Shown here piece by piece: positions 38,556 through 48,618 of a stretch of DNA of 64,000 nucleotides. Within the stretch, counting starts at the first letter, position 1, and each line of letters begins with the position of its first letter. This stretch comes from Omphalotus guepiniiformis (Eukaryota > Basidiomycota > Agaricomycetes > Agaricales > Omphalotaceae), in contig JAQOOI010000063.1 of the NCBI GenBank assembly GCA_028554645.1, positions 558,001-622,000 of the forward strand, read 5' to 3'. A program made the position numbers and the translations under genes. The notes beneath the pieces were generated by a model, which made no database searches, had not been told where the DNA came from, and saw only the letters and a program-made list of their open reading frames with translations.

Positions 38556-40141
38556 CTATAAGTACACCCGCCGTAAATCTGTTGCCGCCGTGATTCGTTT
38601 GCATATTGGACAAAGCTTTGTGGATCCTAGACAGCGTAACCAACATTCGCGACAACATGTATGCCAACAACCTGTGGAAACAGTAGGTTCGTTGTACGGA
38701 TCGAGGCAAATGCGACAAAGAAGTGAGGCACTGGCCGACGATGAGGAGGGACTAGAAGGTGTCGGTATGCGATAGCATTCCTTGAAAGAAACAGAATCAG
38801 CATGTGTAAGAGATTGAGGGGGAAAATGTAACAGACAAGCCATTTAATTTTCTTCTCTAGCGCGCACAACAGATCATTCGGGTCACCGCTGCTCCTTGCA
38901 TTTTGAATGGTAAGCTCTATCTCGTTAGCATCCATGATGCCCTGCGCATCTTCTGAAATCAATAGCTCCCGAACAGTACGTGAGCTACCCGTTGAAATGA
39001 GATCTCGAAGAACTTTTTCGGGCTGGTCTTCATCCTCTGGCCGTTCAATGTCCAACCGGAGCTCTCGTTGTGAAGTGGGTCGCGTGCGAGCTGACGCGGA
39101 ACCGCCCTCCACGTCAAGAATGTCGCCTTCAGTGAATTGAGCGTTCCCAAACACTTCGGCATCGTCACCGTCAATATCAATATCGTCCTCGACGTCTCGT
39201 TCGTTCTCATTTCGAGTATGAAAACCTGTCCCTGTGAGAAGTAGAGTTGTAAATCCGAGGGAAGGTAAATAAACGAATGCTTATATACCTCGAACGTCGC
39301 CGACATGACCCAGCCTTTCTCCGTCTGCTTCATAGTCATCAATGTCCACATGTGCCATTTCCTCCACTTCCTGCAAAGCTCTTCTTTCCCTCTCTTCCTC
39401 TAGCCGTCTGGATTCCCCAGCTATGCACGCATTCACATGAGCATCCGTCACGTCCTCGTCCCCTCGGACAGTTGCCAAGCATACCGGACAAACAATCTCT
39501 TCCCCAGACGTATACTGACGTCTAGCTGGTACATATCCATCCTCTTCCTCTCGCGTCATCTCCCGCAATTTTGCGTGTCGTTGCTTGCGATTACGTTTGA
39601 TAGTCTGTATTGTCTTCGTCGCAGGTGTAGATTGAGCCTTGACGGATGAAGCAGATTGAAGGATCGTTTGACGGGCACGAGCTGCCGAACGTCTTGTAAT
39701 CGTAGATGTTGAAGCAGAGCTGGACGCCACGGGTGTCATAAGGGCGTAGGATTCATCGAGATACGGCTCAGTCGAGCCAATGCTACCCAAGATATCGTAC
39801 AGACGCGAATCTTCCAGCTCAGCATGCTTGGCTAACAGCCTCAGAGGAATAGGCTCATTGCATATCGGGCAGTCTCGGGTTTCAGCTCGGTGTCTGGCTA
39901 GAGAGGACGTGATAAGTTTAACTGGTATAAAACGAAGTAAACTCTAGACTTGCATTTCTTTGGGACTGGCCCTTCCGCAGCGGATGAACGAGAGGAGCCT
40001 GCACCACTTGTCGAGCTTTCCGCTACTTGATTGTCTTCAATTGCAAGAAACCGCTGTGATCGTTTTCTGAAGAGGGGTCAATTTCCGCAAAAAGTGATTG
40101 CTTGATGGTCTTGCTCACCGTTTGGACTTTTCCATCGCCAT
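38556..40141 (-). CDS. RING E3 ubiquitin ligase, RNF220-like
   Basis: The first exon starts MAMEKSKR (40141) and is spliced to KRSQRFLAIEDNQVAE. A GT-AG intron then ends at TAGCCAG, giving KKCKHRAETRDCPICNEPIP. The RNF220 hallmark LRLLAKHAELEDSRLYDIL follows, then a basic stretch (KTIKRNRKQRHAKLREM) and a second Cys motif (IVCPVCLATV ... AHVNACI). After an acidic linker (ERDVEDDIDIDGDDAE) comes the C-terminal RING (LLCRICLDPYNEP, STGCWHTCCRECW, TKLCPICKRI), with ligands in the usual order. The protein ends DLRRVYL at 38556. It likely acts in the nucleus or cytosol with an E2; substrates are unknown. Its upstream region is cut short by the Helitron about 320 bp away. Confidence 0.85.
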
Positions 40142-40458
40142 TCTTGCTCTTAGATGCAAAGCTCGCACAACCTCGGAGTAGTTGACAATACAAAATTATT
40201 TTCACCACAATTCCAAGAAAATTTGATGTCTTTCTGCGTTGGATGGGAATTAGTAGAATTGGATGAACTTCAACTGCGGGGGAGTGTTACAGTTGTTAGA
40301 CCGGTCCGAGAGCGCCGAGAGCGTTGGTGCCGTGCTTCCGAATCAGTAAATCCAGGGATCTGCCGTGATGGATTATAAATGCGCGTAATACGTGTAATCT
40401 ACTGCAATACCAATAATGTGATCATAATATTATATATCAAATTGTAAGGAATTTTAAC
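40142..40458. other. RNF220-like promoter remnant up to the Helitron
   Basis: 317 bp between the start codon at 40141 and the inferred Helitron end. Composition becomes AT-rich from about 40380. No other feature is visible. Confidence 0.4.
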
Positions 40459-40499
40459 TCATGAGGGGGGGTATGGCCGCAAGCGGCGAGGGCCGAACC
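40459..40499. repeat. Helitron 3' end: inverted terminal motif and hairpin
   Basis: Reads TCATGAGG, a G run, TATG, the hairpin GCCGCAAGCGGC (40476-40487), then GCCGAACC. It pairs in order and inverted orientation with the 5' end at 46933-46985. Confidence 0.7.
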
Positions 40500-40509
40500 T
40501 TCTGTGCAA

Positions 40510-43500
40510 TTATGTCATGTAGTCATAATACCATGACAATTGTTGTTTTGCATGTTCAATTGTGATTTGACTTAGCTGTTCAGTTCTCTGAAGCTCTTCT
40601 CTTAACTCTTGTGATATATGGTTCTTAATTTTATTTAGATTGAATGGACGAAGAATACACAGTCCTTTTAGTGAACAGACACGTGAGAGCATAACATATG
40701 CACTTTGAATAGATCGACAGCTTGCAAAATCAATGCATACCACATCAAGAGAACGACCTTGAGAGTTATGAGATGTAAATGCAAATGCTGGAATTAATGG
40801 TAGCTGAGTTCTGTTTGCAGAATACCTGCGCTCAGAATTTGGAAGGTTGAATGTGAAAGACTGTGATATTGGTTTTAAAAGAACATGGTGTGGATTATCT
40901 GGATCTTTTCCTTTGTATCCAGGGAAGTCCACAGTGGCTGATACTGCATATCTCCGATTATTACGTTCCTCATATTTCACTGATACCAAAGTGCCCAGAC
41001 TGCCTTTTGACAGACCTAACTCAGTAGCAATGTTTTCTGTTCCAAAAACAGGCATTCCTGGAATATATGGTACTCTACCACCTAAGTCTTGTGCTTTTTT
41101 GATTGGTACCTTCCATGCTGATTCTGCTGCAATACCTTGTAGTTCTTTTCTGTTTTTGCCACGACCACAAGTATCAATAGAGTGATAAACCTGGAATAAC
41201 TGTCCAGAGGCTTCTGCAAACGCCTTTGCAGATTCAAAATTATGTGCATCTCTAGCAGAATTAGTATATGTTATTAAGGGACATGCAGTGTTTGGATTTG
41301 TCATCCATCTTTTTATATCAATTAGTGACTTTGTTTCATTGGAACATTTCTCATTGCTGAGAACATAACTATCAAGAATTTGTTTGTCATGTTCAGTACA
41401 TGTTCCAGTTCTAAGTCTGCTCAGAATATCAATAAGTATATAGTCTCCTTTTTGGCGCATTATTTCTGTTAATACAACAACTTTATTGACTTGGTGCCAT
41501 GCCTGAATTCCCTTGACCTTGTATTGGGTGGATTCATTCAGTGCATTCAAATTAGTAGATTGATGACATTTCACAAGTTCTCTGTCAAAAAGTGTTGAAG
41601 AACCTGGAGGAGGAAGCTGTGCAGGATCACCACATGTTATAAGATTCAAACCACCAAATGGATATTCACTTGTACCTTTTGCAATTGAACTATATTCAGA
41701 TAACAGACTTAAGTTTGTAGGGTCCATGAAATATATCTCATCAACAACAAGTGTTCTCAATGGTCTTAGACGTTTTTCCAATTCACTTCGCACCTTTTGA
41801 CCAGCAGCACTTTCAGCCTTCATTGTAGATCTCTTCACACGCAAAGCTAGTTCAGAATGTATTGTGCATCCACCAATATCACTGGCAACAACTCCAGTAG
41901 GAGCAGTGAGTCTAAACTGTTCAGTACAGTCAAGTTCTGTGTGAAACTCAGTCCAGGCTTCAAAAATTCGAGATTTACCAGTTCCACCAGGTCCAGTAAC
42001 AAGTAAATGCAGAGGAGGTAGAGTATTGGAGCATTCCAATTGCTGGCCTACATTATCCACTAGCAAAAGAAAAGCCATAATCTGTTTGTCATTCAAGTTA
42101 TGTTTTGTTATCAGTGCAATTGCAAGTTTCTGATATAACTTTAGATTGCACCAATGACCATCATCTTGATTGAATTGCATATATAACTGTCTAGCATGTT
42201 CAATTTCCTCATTAATGGTTGTTGAAAATGGAAGTGGAACCACATTAGTCAAATGTTGATGCTGTCTAGAAGTTGTCAATTCTTTCTGAGAAGCAGCACT
42301 TAATCTTTGCTGAATTAGAATTTCCTTCTCTTGCATAATAGCAGCAATGGAGTGTTGAGCTGCTTCTTTGTCTTCAGCAGTTGCATACATGGTATTGTTT
42401 GCAAATTGAGTGTTGTCAATAATCATACTATCACCAACATGATAAAATCCTTGATTAGCAGTAGCTAATAGAATATGCTGGACATCCTGAGATAAATCTT
42501 CAAGGTTTTGATGTTGATGATCCTGGAGATTCACTTCAGTTTGCATTGCATTTTCCCACTCAGGATCATATTCATTGCTCTCATCAGAGAATGTATTCAA
42601 ATTGCCTAGATAACCATTAAGTTCTGCCAATCTCTTTCTTCTCATTGCAGAGTAGTCAAATTTAGCATCTCTACTTTCATATATGAGCTGCATGTTCTTC
42701 ATTACCTTTTCATGTTCCATGTTATGCATATTAGTTCTCCATGCTTCAAAAGCAGATTCCCATGTTTCATTGGTATCTTTAAGCAATGTAGCTTGACTAT
42801 TTGACCATGGTTTAAAGAGAGCAAGCATTGCAATTGCATATTTTGTCTCTTGGTCATCTTTATCACTACGAGGGATTGAATAACCCTTAAGAACAGGGAT
42901 ATGTGGTTTTTCAGTCATCTTAATTTCCTTATAGCAGTGTGTTGTGTATTGTAGATGTCCTGGCTGAAATCTGAGATATGTTTTCAATTGAGTCTTAGAG
43001 CGAGGTAGTCTTTCTTTTGAGTATTTGCACATAATATCCCAAAGACACAGACCAAGAAGTTCTGGTGGACGAAAGAACATGTCATTAAACAACATATGAT
43101 GGTGGTCAGTACCACTTCTCTCTGAGTTTGCAGTTGTTGCAAGAACTTCTTTTGTAAGAAATACATATGAATCATTTTCTCCAGAGCTTAGAATATCATG
43201 TTCAGACAACTCTGGCTGGAGTTGATTTTGATCTTCCTCTTCTGTTTCAGTATTTGTAGTTGTATTTAGATCAAAGTCAGATTCATAAATATCAGGTGCT
43301 ATTTCACGAAGCATACCAGCCCAATAGAATCTGGAAAATACTCTATTGGTGTAGTAACTTGGTATACCAATGAGTTTACTAGCAATTTGCTGCCCAGACA
43401 ATTCTCTTTTAGCTATTAATTGATTTACAGTTTTCACAAGAAACTGGCGGCTTTTCTCAGAGCCATCTACATTTCCATCTATATCCATTGGAGGATTCTC

Positions 43501-46500
43501 TGAGAGCACTTTGATTGCAGCACAAAGTGCTGAAAATACCAATGCTGTATCCATACTCAATTTAATTGTATAATTTCCTACATACTGAAACATAGCCATT
43601 GCCACTGTTCCAGATCCAATTGGTTTTACATCCATGTTGCAACGCTGTGCTGTAATAATAAGTGGGTTATGACCATTTACAAAACCATTATTACATTTGA
43701 GATTTATATGACCATCTTCATCAAAATGTGTATCATTGCATAATTGTCTTGGTAACTGAAAACGACAATCCTTATTGTCATCACAAAGAGGTCTAAGAGT
43801 CTTTGGTAAATGTTTGAAGCAAGTGTCATTATGCTCATGTATCATACCAGTGGTTTCTAGTACATTTCTTAAGTCCTGATTCCAATTATCTCTAAAAGTT
43901 GGATCTGATGGATTTAGAGGCCTGCTCATTACTGGTTGACGCCTATACATTCCTTGTGATTGGACATATCCAGTTGTGTTCTCAGGCAAATTGTGAGAGA
44001 AAACATCATCATACCAATCTAGAAGTTTTTTAGCCCAGTCAGGATCTGTGTCAAATCTTTTCTTGATTTCCATTGGGGAAAGACCATATCTAAGCCAAAT
44101 AAGTAAATGGATATGAAGTGATCCTCTTCCTTGAGCTTCAACTACTCCATAATAGACAGAAACTTCACCAAATATGCCTTTTTTATTTTTCCTCTTTGTA
44201 CCAAGTAATATATCTAGCAAATTAGTCACTGAATTATTGAAGAATTTAGCACCTGCAACTGGATTTTGTGCTATGAATGATGATCTCTCAAGAGTCTCTG
44301 CACCAGGTTTCAAGTCATGGAAGAATTTATCAAGATCTACATCTCTGCCTGCTAGTACCTGTGCAATTGGATTGTTTGTATCACTAGGATTTAAAGTCAA
44401 AAATATATGTGGCAAACCATTAGTATTGACAATAGAGAACATTTCTTCTCTCATATTTTGAATTTGGCCCACTGAACCAGGCACATGGTCAGCAACATAA
44501 TTAACATACTGCACAAGTTTAGAAGCAGCTTTTTCTCCTTCAGTTTCAGGCTGTGCAAATGGATTTGTCTTTAGCTTTTGAGAATATGATTCAACTGTAG
44601 GTTCAGTAACTTGTTCAAGAAGTGTTTCAACTCGTGAAAACCAAGATTTTTTCACAGCCAACTTTGCATTGAATGATGTTTGTCTTCGCTGTATAATGTT
44701 ACCCATAACAAAGATAAATGATAAGTGAGTCTGAAACCGGTAGTTTGGAGCACTTTGTAGTAAATATGCAACATGAGTTTTCATGTCAACAGAACGGAAA
44801 CCTATTGCATCATTAGATCTAACATCATTGTTCTCCATCATACCAACACCATATGGGAACAGTGTTGGCCACAAATATCCAAAGAGCTTTGGATTGTTTC
44901 TTGTTGATAGTGGCATTGAGCCAGAAGGAAATTTAATGAATGACTCGCTACCACTTTTCAGTCTCTTGAGAGCATCAAGTTTTCTCATTTTGTAGGTAGA
45001 GTCAACATGATCTGCATCAACAACTGTAGATGAGGGCATACCCAAAGGTGATACATTATCATTGAAACTCTCAGAATTTGCTTGATGGGTATATGACATC
45101 CCTTCAGAATTTGCATTAATACGAATAATGCTTTTTAAAGGTATTGGAATTCCATGTTCTGGATACTCGGAAGCATTTGTTATAACTGCATCTAAGTCCA
45201 AATCATGATACAACAGATTATGTTCTTTGAGCCATTTAAGTGCTTCAAGTATTTTAGACCGCCGAACAAGCAATGGTGTTTTCATTAAAGTGTCAATAGT
45301 AATCTCTGTATTTGGTGATCCCACCAGGATAACACAGATTTCATCATGAAGTTGGCTTAGAGGAGGAGGAAGACAAGTACTGAGTGGGCTGGGGTCTTGG
45401 GGTAATATACAAACATTTCCACGGGATGCATATTGTCCAGATGGTCCAAGCTCAAGTTTGAACATACACTTTGTAGCTCTAGCACGTGCTATGCATTGCT
45501 CCTCAAGAAATGTTAAGCCCATGAGAGCTTCTGGAACAGATCCAGTCCACATGCCATTTGCATAACTTCGAAGAGGAATGTCATGAAAAGCACGATGTTG
45601 CCGCTGTCCTTGTTCATTGGTGATATAATGAACCTCTCGTTTACAATATGTACAGAGACGATAGCAGTCATTGACTAGGGAATTAGGATTAAAACATGAG
45701 ATTGCAGGTTGATTACTTTTCTCCTGAAGCTCTCTAACAGCATTGTTAAGGACTGATATATCCAATTCTGCAGTTGGAATTAGACACATTTCATTTAAGC
45801 ACTGAAGCAAGCCACAGAATGAGCATTCATAAAGGGAGATAGAACTATTACTACCTGCATTATAAGATTCCTGCAAAATTTCACACTTTTCATTCCAAGA
45901 CAGGATATTGATCCATTCAGAATCATCCAGATTAATAGCACTACTGTCAACATTTTCAAAGTCACTATGATTTCTTTTTTGCTTCTTTGGTTGATGAGAA
46001 TTGTTTTCTTGGACCACTTGTTTGCGCTTTCTACTACTAGTACTTAGTACCCCTCTCAACTTTAGTGTACGAGCACAAGCCATGAAGTCATCTTGTGATA
46101 GAGTAGGCATATCTACCATACCAGCTCTTTCAGCAGACAAATGTTGCACTAGACAGGAGGGAACACACTCATGAGTATGAAATGCATGTTGTAGCTCAGC
46201 AATGTTCTTCTTTTTGCCATTGGTATGTCGAGCACTCACATCAAGATGCAAAGTAGTGAGCTTTCGTAATTCACGAACAGACAGATTATGAGATTCAAGT
46301 AAGACAGTAAGTACATTCTGTTTTTGTGCAGTGCTCAAAGACACAAATTCTGATGTGGAAGTGGCCATTGATGAGAATGCATTGATTGATTCTTCTTGTG
46401 TGCGATGATCATTTTGAGGATGTTGTATATGTGATGAGGAAGTGTCTTCCTCCATATTATACAGTGGATTCAGGGAACTATAATCACTACTCTTATTACT

Positions 46501-46728
46501 AGCATTAACAAGTGCATCGCACCACGTATCATTAACAAGTGCATTGCACCACATATCATTAACTAGCGTTTCACGCCACATTTCATTAACAAGCGCATCG
46601 CGCCACATATTGTTTACCAGTGCCTCGTGCCACATGTTATTATCAGATGTATGCTGCTGAGCCAAAGAATCAGGACAAGGGAGGTGAATTGAAGAGGGGT
46701 CTGCAGATGGAGTTTGTTGTGAAGACAT
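40510..46728 (-). CDS. Helitron Rep-PIF1 helicase, 2072 aa, uninterrupted
   Basis: A single uninterrupted frame. The N-terminal part is unique (nine-residue MW.xALVN repeats at about residues 30-75, then a KRKQ basic segment). A Helitron_like_N region is followed by the HUH endonuclease motif GRGSLHIHLLIW (about residue 870) and the two catalytic tyrosines in QYVGNYTIK (about 1047-1051). The C-terminal PIF1/Pfh1 SF1B helicase has Walker A TGPGGTGKS (about 1580), Walker B VVDEIYFMD, GDPAQLPPPG, FTSHNSQGRSLD (motif V) and MLSRVCSLKG (motif VI, about 2010). It nicks, unwinds and rejoins single-stranded ends for rolling-circle transposition. All catalytic residues I can check are present, so the protein looks active. 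AT-rich codon use contrasts with the neighbours. Confidence 0.95.
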   Translation of the reverse strand: MSSQQTPSADPSSIHLPCPDSLAQQHTSDNNMWHEALVNNMWRDALVNEMWRETLVNDMWCNALVNDTWCDALVNASNKSSDYSSLNPLYNMEEDTSSSHIQHPQNDHRTQEESINAFSSMATSTSEFVSLSTAQKQNVLTVLLESHNLSVRELRKLTTLHLDVSARHTNGKKKNIAELQHAFHTHECVPSCLVQHLSAERAGMVDMPTLSQDDFMACARTLKLRGVLSTSSRKRKQVVQENNSHQPKKQKRNHSDFENVDSSAINLDDSEWINILSWNEKCEILQESYNAGSNSSISLYECSFCGLLQCLNEMCLIPTAELDISVLNNAVRELQEKSNQPAISCFNPNSLVNDCYRLCTYCKREVHYITNEQGQRQHRAFHDIPLRSYANGMWTGSVPEALMGLTFLEEQCIARARATKCMFKLELGPSGQYASRGNVCILPQDPSPLSTCLPPPLSQLHDEICVILVGSPNTEITIDTLMKTPLLVRRSKILEALKWLKEHNLLYHDLDLDAVITNASEYPEHGIPIPLKSIIRINANSEGMSYTHQANSESFNDNVSPLGMPSSTVVDADHVDSTYKMRKLDALKRLKSGSESFIKFPSGSMPLSTRNNPKLFGYLWPTLFPYGVGMMENNDVRSNDAIGFRSVDMKTHVAYLLQSAPNYRFQTHLSFIFVMGNIIQRRQTSFNAKLAVKKSWFSRVETLLEQVTEPTVESYSQKLKTNPFAQPETEGEKAASKLVQYVNYVADHVPGSVGQIQNMREEMFSIVNTNGLPHIFLTLNPSDTNNPIAQVLAGRDVDLDKFFHDLKPGAETLERSSFIAQNPVAGAKFFNNSVTNLLDILLGTKRKNKKGIFGEVSVYYGVVEAQGRGSLHIHLLIWLRYGLSPMEIKKRFDTDPDWAKKLLDWYDDVFSHNLPENTTGYVQSQGMYRRQPVMSRPLNPSDPTFRDNWNQDLRNVLETTGMIHEHNDTCFKHLPKTLRPLCDDNKDCRFQLPRQLCNDTHFDEDGHINLKCNNGFVNGHNPLIITAQRCNMDVKPIGSGTVAMAMFQYVGNYTIKLSMDTALVFSALCAAIKVLSENPPMDIDGNVDGSEKSRQFLVKTVNQLIAKRELSGQQIASKLIGIPSYYTNRVFSRFYWAGMLREIAPDIYESDFDLNTTTNTETEEEDQNQLQPELSEHDILSSGENDSYVFLTKEVLATTANSERSGTDHHHMLFNDMFFRPPELLGLCLWDIMCKYSKERLPRSKTQLKTYLRFQPGHLQYTTHCYKEIKMTEKPHIPVLKGYSIPRSDKDDQETKYAIAMLALFKPWSNSQATLLKDTNETWESAFEAWRTNMHNMEHEKVMKNMQLIYESRDAKFDYSAMRRKRLAELNGYLGNLNTFSDESNEYDPEWENAMQTEVNLQDHQHQNLEDLSQDVQHILLATANQGFYHVGDSMIIDNTQFANNTMYATAEDKEAAQHSIAAIMQEKEILIQQRLSAASQKELTTSRQHQHLTNVVPLPFSTTINEEIEHARQLYMQFNQDDGHWCNLKLYQKLAIALITKHNLNDKQIMAFLLLVDNVGQQLECSNTLPPLHLLVTGPGGTGKSRIFEAWTEFHTELDCTEQFRLTAPTGVVASDIGGCTIHSELALRVKRSTMKAESAAGQKVRSELEKRLRPLRTLVVDEIYFMDPTNLSLLSEYSSIAKGTSEYPFGGLNLITCGDPAQLPPPGSSTLFDRELVKCHQSTNLNALNESTQYKVKGIQAWHQVNKVVVLTEIMRQKGDYILIDILSRLRTGTCTEHDKQILDSYVLSNEKCSNETKSLIDIKRWMTNPNTACPLITYTNSARDAHNFESAKAFAEASGQLFQVYHSIDTCGRGKNRKELQGIAAESAWKVPIKKAQDLGGRVPYIPGMPVFGTENIATELGLSKGSLGTLVSVKYEERNNRRYAVSATVDFPGYKGKDPDNPHHVLLKPISQSFTFNLPNSERRYSANRTQLPLIPAFAFTSHNSQGRSLDVVCIDFASCRSIQSAYVMLSRVCSLKGLCILRPFNLNKIKNHISQELREELQRTEQLSQITIEHAKQQLSWYYDYMT
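46504..46638 (-). repeat. Five 27-bp tandem repeats in the Helitron ORF
   Basis: Five in-frame copies of a 27-bp unit encode degenerate nonapeptides such as VNNMWRDAL, VNEMWRETL and VNDMWCNAL. The Trp and the AL pair are nearly constant. They are close to the N-terminus and are probably variable in copy number. Confidence 0.85.
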
Positions 46729-46932
46729 ATGAAAGAGAATTCAGAGACTTGAATTTGACAGAGGAACAGAGAGAGAGAGAATAAGGAGAGATCCGAGCTC
46801 GAGGTTGAATGAGAGACTGTCCGCGATGACTAAACAATGTACCGTGGAACGTATTGGTAAGCAAGCTATATAAGGGAAGTGGGCGAAACCAACACGCCAC
46901 GAACAACATTCCTGTACGGAGCCAAACCTAAA

Positions 46933-46985
46933 GGTTCGGCAATTACACCTTTGGACTTTTTTTTGACAATTATTATACCTCATGA
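46933..46985. repeat. Helitron 5' end: inverted terminal motif
   Basis: GGTTCGGC at 46933-46940 and TATACCTCATGA at 46974-46985 mirror GCCGAACC and TCATGAGG...TAT at the other end. There is no GC hairpin here, so the inverted ends are asymmetric. Confidence 0.65.
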
Positions 46986-48568
46986 ACAAAACACACAAAC
47001 TATATCTCGAGACAGCATAATGAGAAATTTATATCTGACATCCTCACATTTAGCCAAGAATGTGTCTTATCCAATGCAATAATAAATATATTTCAATAAT
47101 TTTTGAGCATTCAAATATAAGTATAATGAATTTTTGATTTTATTCCACCAGGTAACATACATGACATGACTATGTAACTACAAGTACAGTACAAAACAAA
47201 ACCTGTCCCATCATCGGGTACTTCGTACAAATTTATATTCTTATACTTCCTGTGTAGTTACCTGGGTAAATTCATGAGCATTGAAAACACCATAAGTAGA
47301 ACAGAAGACGGTACGTACCAGTCATATGATTCTATGTATCAAATACTATAAGGTTAAAAAAATATGTTCATCAGCTAAGATTACGGGGAAGAACATCAAA
47401 GGACATACCTTCATAAATATCTGCCGCCCAGTTTACGGTCCCATACGGCTGTAGTACCTGTGCAGGAGCCAGAATGTGAGCAAAGAGAATATTCGAAGCA
47501 TAAGAAACTGTACCTATCCTGCTGTGAAGGTGGTGGTTGGAGAAAGAACAGAAGATGTAAAGAAATCAACGAAGTCACGGCCTTTAATAATTCTCGGCTG
47601 GCAGATCACCTGACCGTGTGTTTGGAGTGCCGAATGCCGCACGGCGGGTGGTTAACCAGTTAACCGGTAATCATTTCCAGCTCCGACATCTCTGATATAA
47701 AATTTTCGCGAAGTCCTGGCGAAGTCTGAGCTGTGAGTTGATGAACATCGAACACTCATGTATCATGATCTCTCAGGATTAATCTGGCTAAAGGTTTCTG
47801 AGATTCTGTGCTTTGTGGAAGGGTTTTGAGGATATGTATGTATTAAGTATGTTCACCAGCTAGGTTTGCTTGTGGTCATTTTGTATTTTGTAAATAACCC
47901 GTGAATTTTATGAGAAATGGTAAGTGTGCACAGTGTTGCAAAATAAATACAGCAGGAATATATAGCAGTATAGATATGTAGAATAAATACTCCATATCCT
48001 AGCCAATCACAATAATAGAATAAGAATTACTCGCACCTGTAATATTGTACAATGGCAAAATCATAACATGTCAGAATTTCGTGTAATTTTGATGCCATCT
48101 ATATATGGTATAACAATCCGTGATCAAGACATATCTTATCTATATCAGACTCAAATTCCCACAACGCCTCACCACGTTTCCCCCGATTTAGTGATGAGTC
48201 ATCTCTCTGCTTCATCTCTCTATGTACTCGACCACGGCTCTCCTGGGTCTTGTTGTCTTTCCGCCGCACAGACTGTACGACTTTCGGTATCGCCTTGGCT
48301 TTCAAGTAAAGAGACGAGTTTAGCAGCGTACTCAGGCCTACTCTGGCAGTCGATTTCGGATGTTATTCTGTGATATTCTCCGATATTTCCTCGAAGGATG
48401 GTCAGGCTCCAAGGCTGCAGCTTCAGAGACACCGCTACACGATTAATCTCAAATTCCTTATCTCCTGTTTCAATATGTTGCTCAGGCTGTGACTGTCCCC
48501 CAAAATTGATCTCATGACGTTTTTCATGTTCCAATGGCTCGTGCATTCTCCGTTCTCAAGTTCTGGCA
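46986..48568. other. AT-rich intergenic region
   Basis: 1.6 kb without a recognised gene. Strongly AT-rich to about 48060. Frames at 48068-48546 on either strand are unfamiliar. The right part is presumably promoter of the GH3 gene. Confidence 0.45.
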
Positions 48569-48576
48569 TATAAAAG
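48569..48576 (+). promoter_or_regulatory. TATA box of the GH3 gene
   Basis: TATAAAAG, 43-50 bp upstream of the start codon at 48619. Confidence 0.65.
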
Positions 48577-48618
48577 AGGAGCAATACAAAAAATTTCCTC
48601 CCTTATTGCTCTCACACG

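Larger units (their letters stand above)
40459..46985 (-). mobile_element. Autonomous Helitron-type rolling-circle transposon
   Basis: An element of about 6.5 kb whose only gene is the Rep-helicase on the minus strand. The inferred ends are TCATGAGG at 40459-40466 and CCTCATGA at 46978-46985, which are inverted copies. Further in are GCCGAACC (40492-40499) and its inverse GGTTCGGC (46933-46940). At the 3' end (element orientation) a GC hairpin GCCGC-AA-GCGGC lies at 40476-40487, about 17 bp from the terminus, as in Helitrons. No CTRR end is seen, and imperfect inverted ends are more like the Helentron/Helitron2 variant. The interior is clearly more AT-rich than the host genes. The exact ends need an empty-site comparison. 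Confidence 0.8.

Noticed and set aside
39901..39960. Apparent out-of-frame splice in the RNF220-like gene
   Set aside because: Using the AG four bases further on (TAGCCAG) restores the frame and the family sequence, so it is canonical.
48099..48546. Two minus-strand frames (108 and 68 codons) that could be one frameshifted gene
   Set aside because: No family resemblance, no shared splice site, and both sit in the GH3 promoter region.
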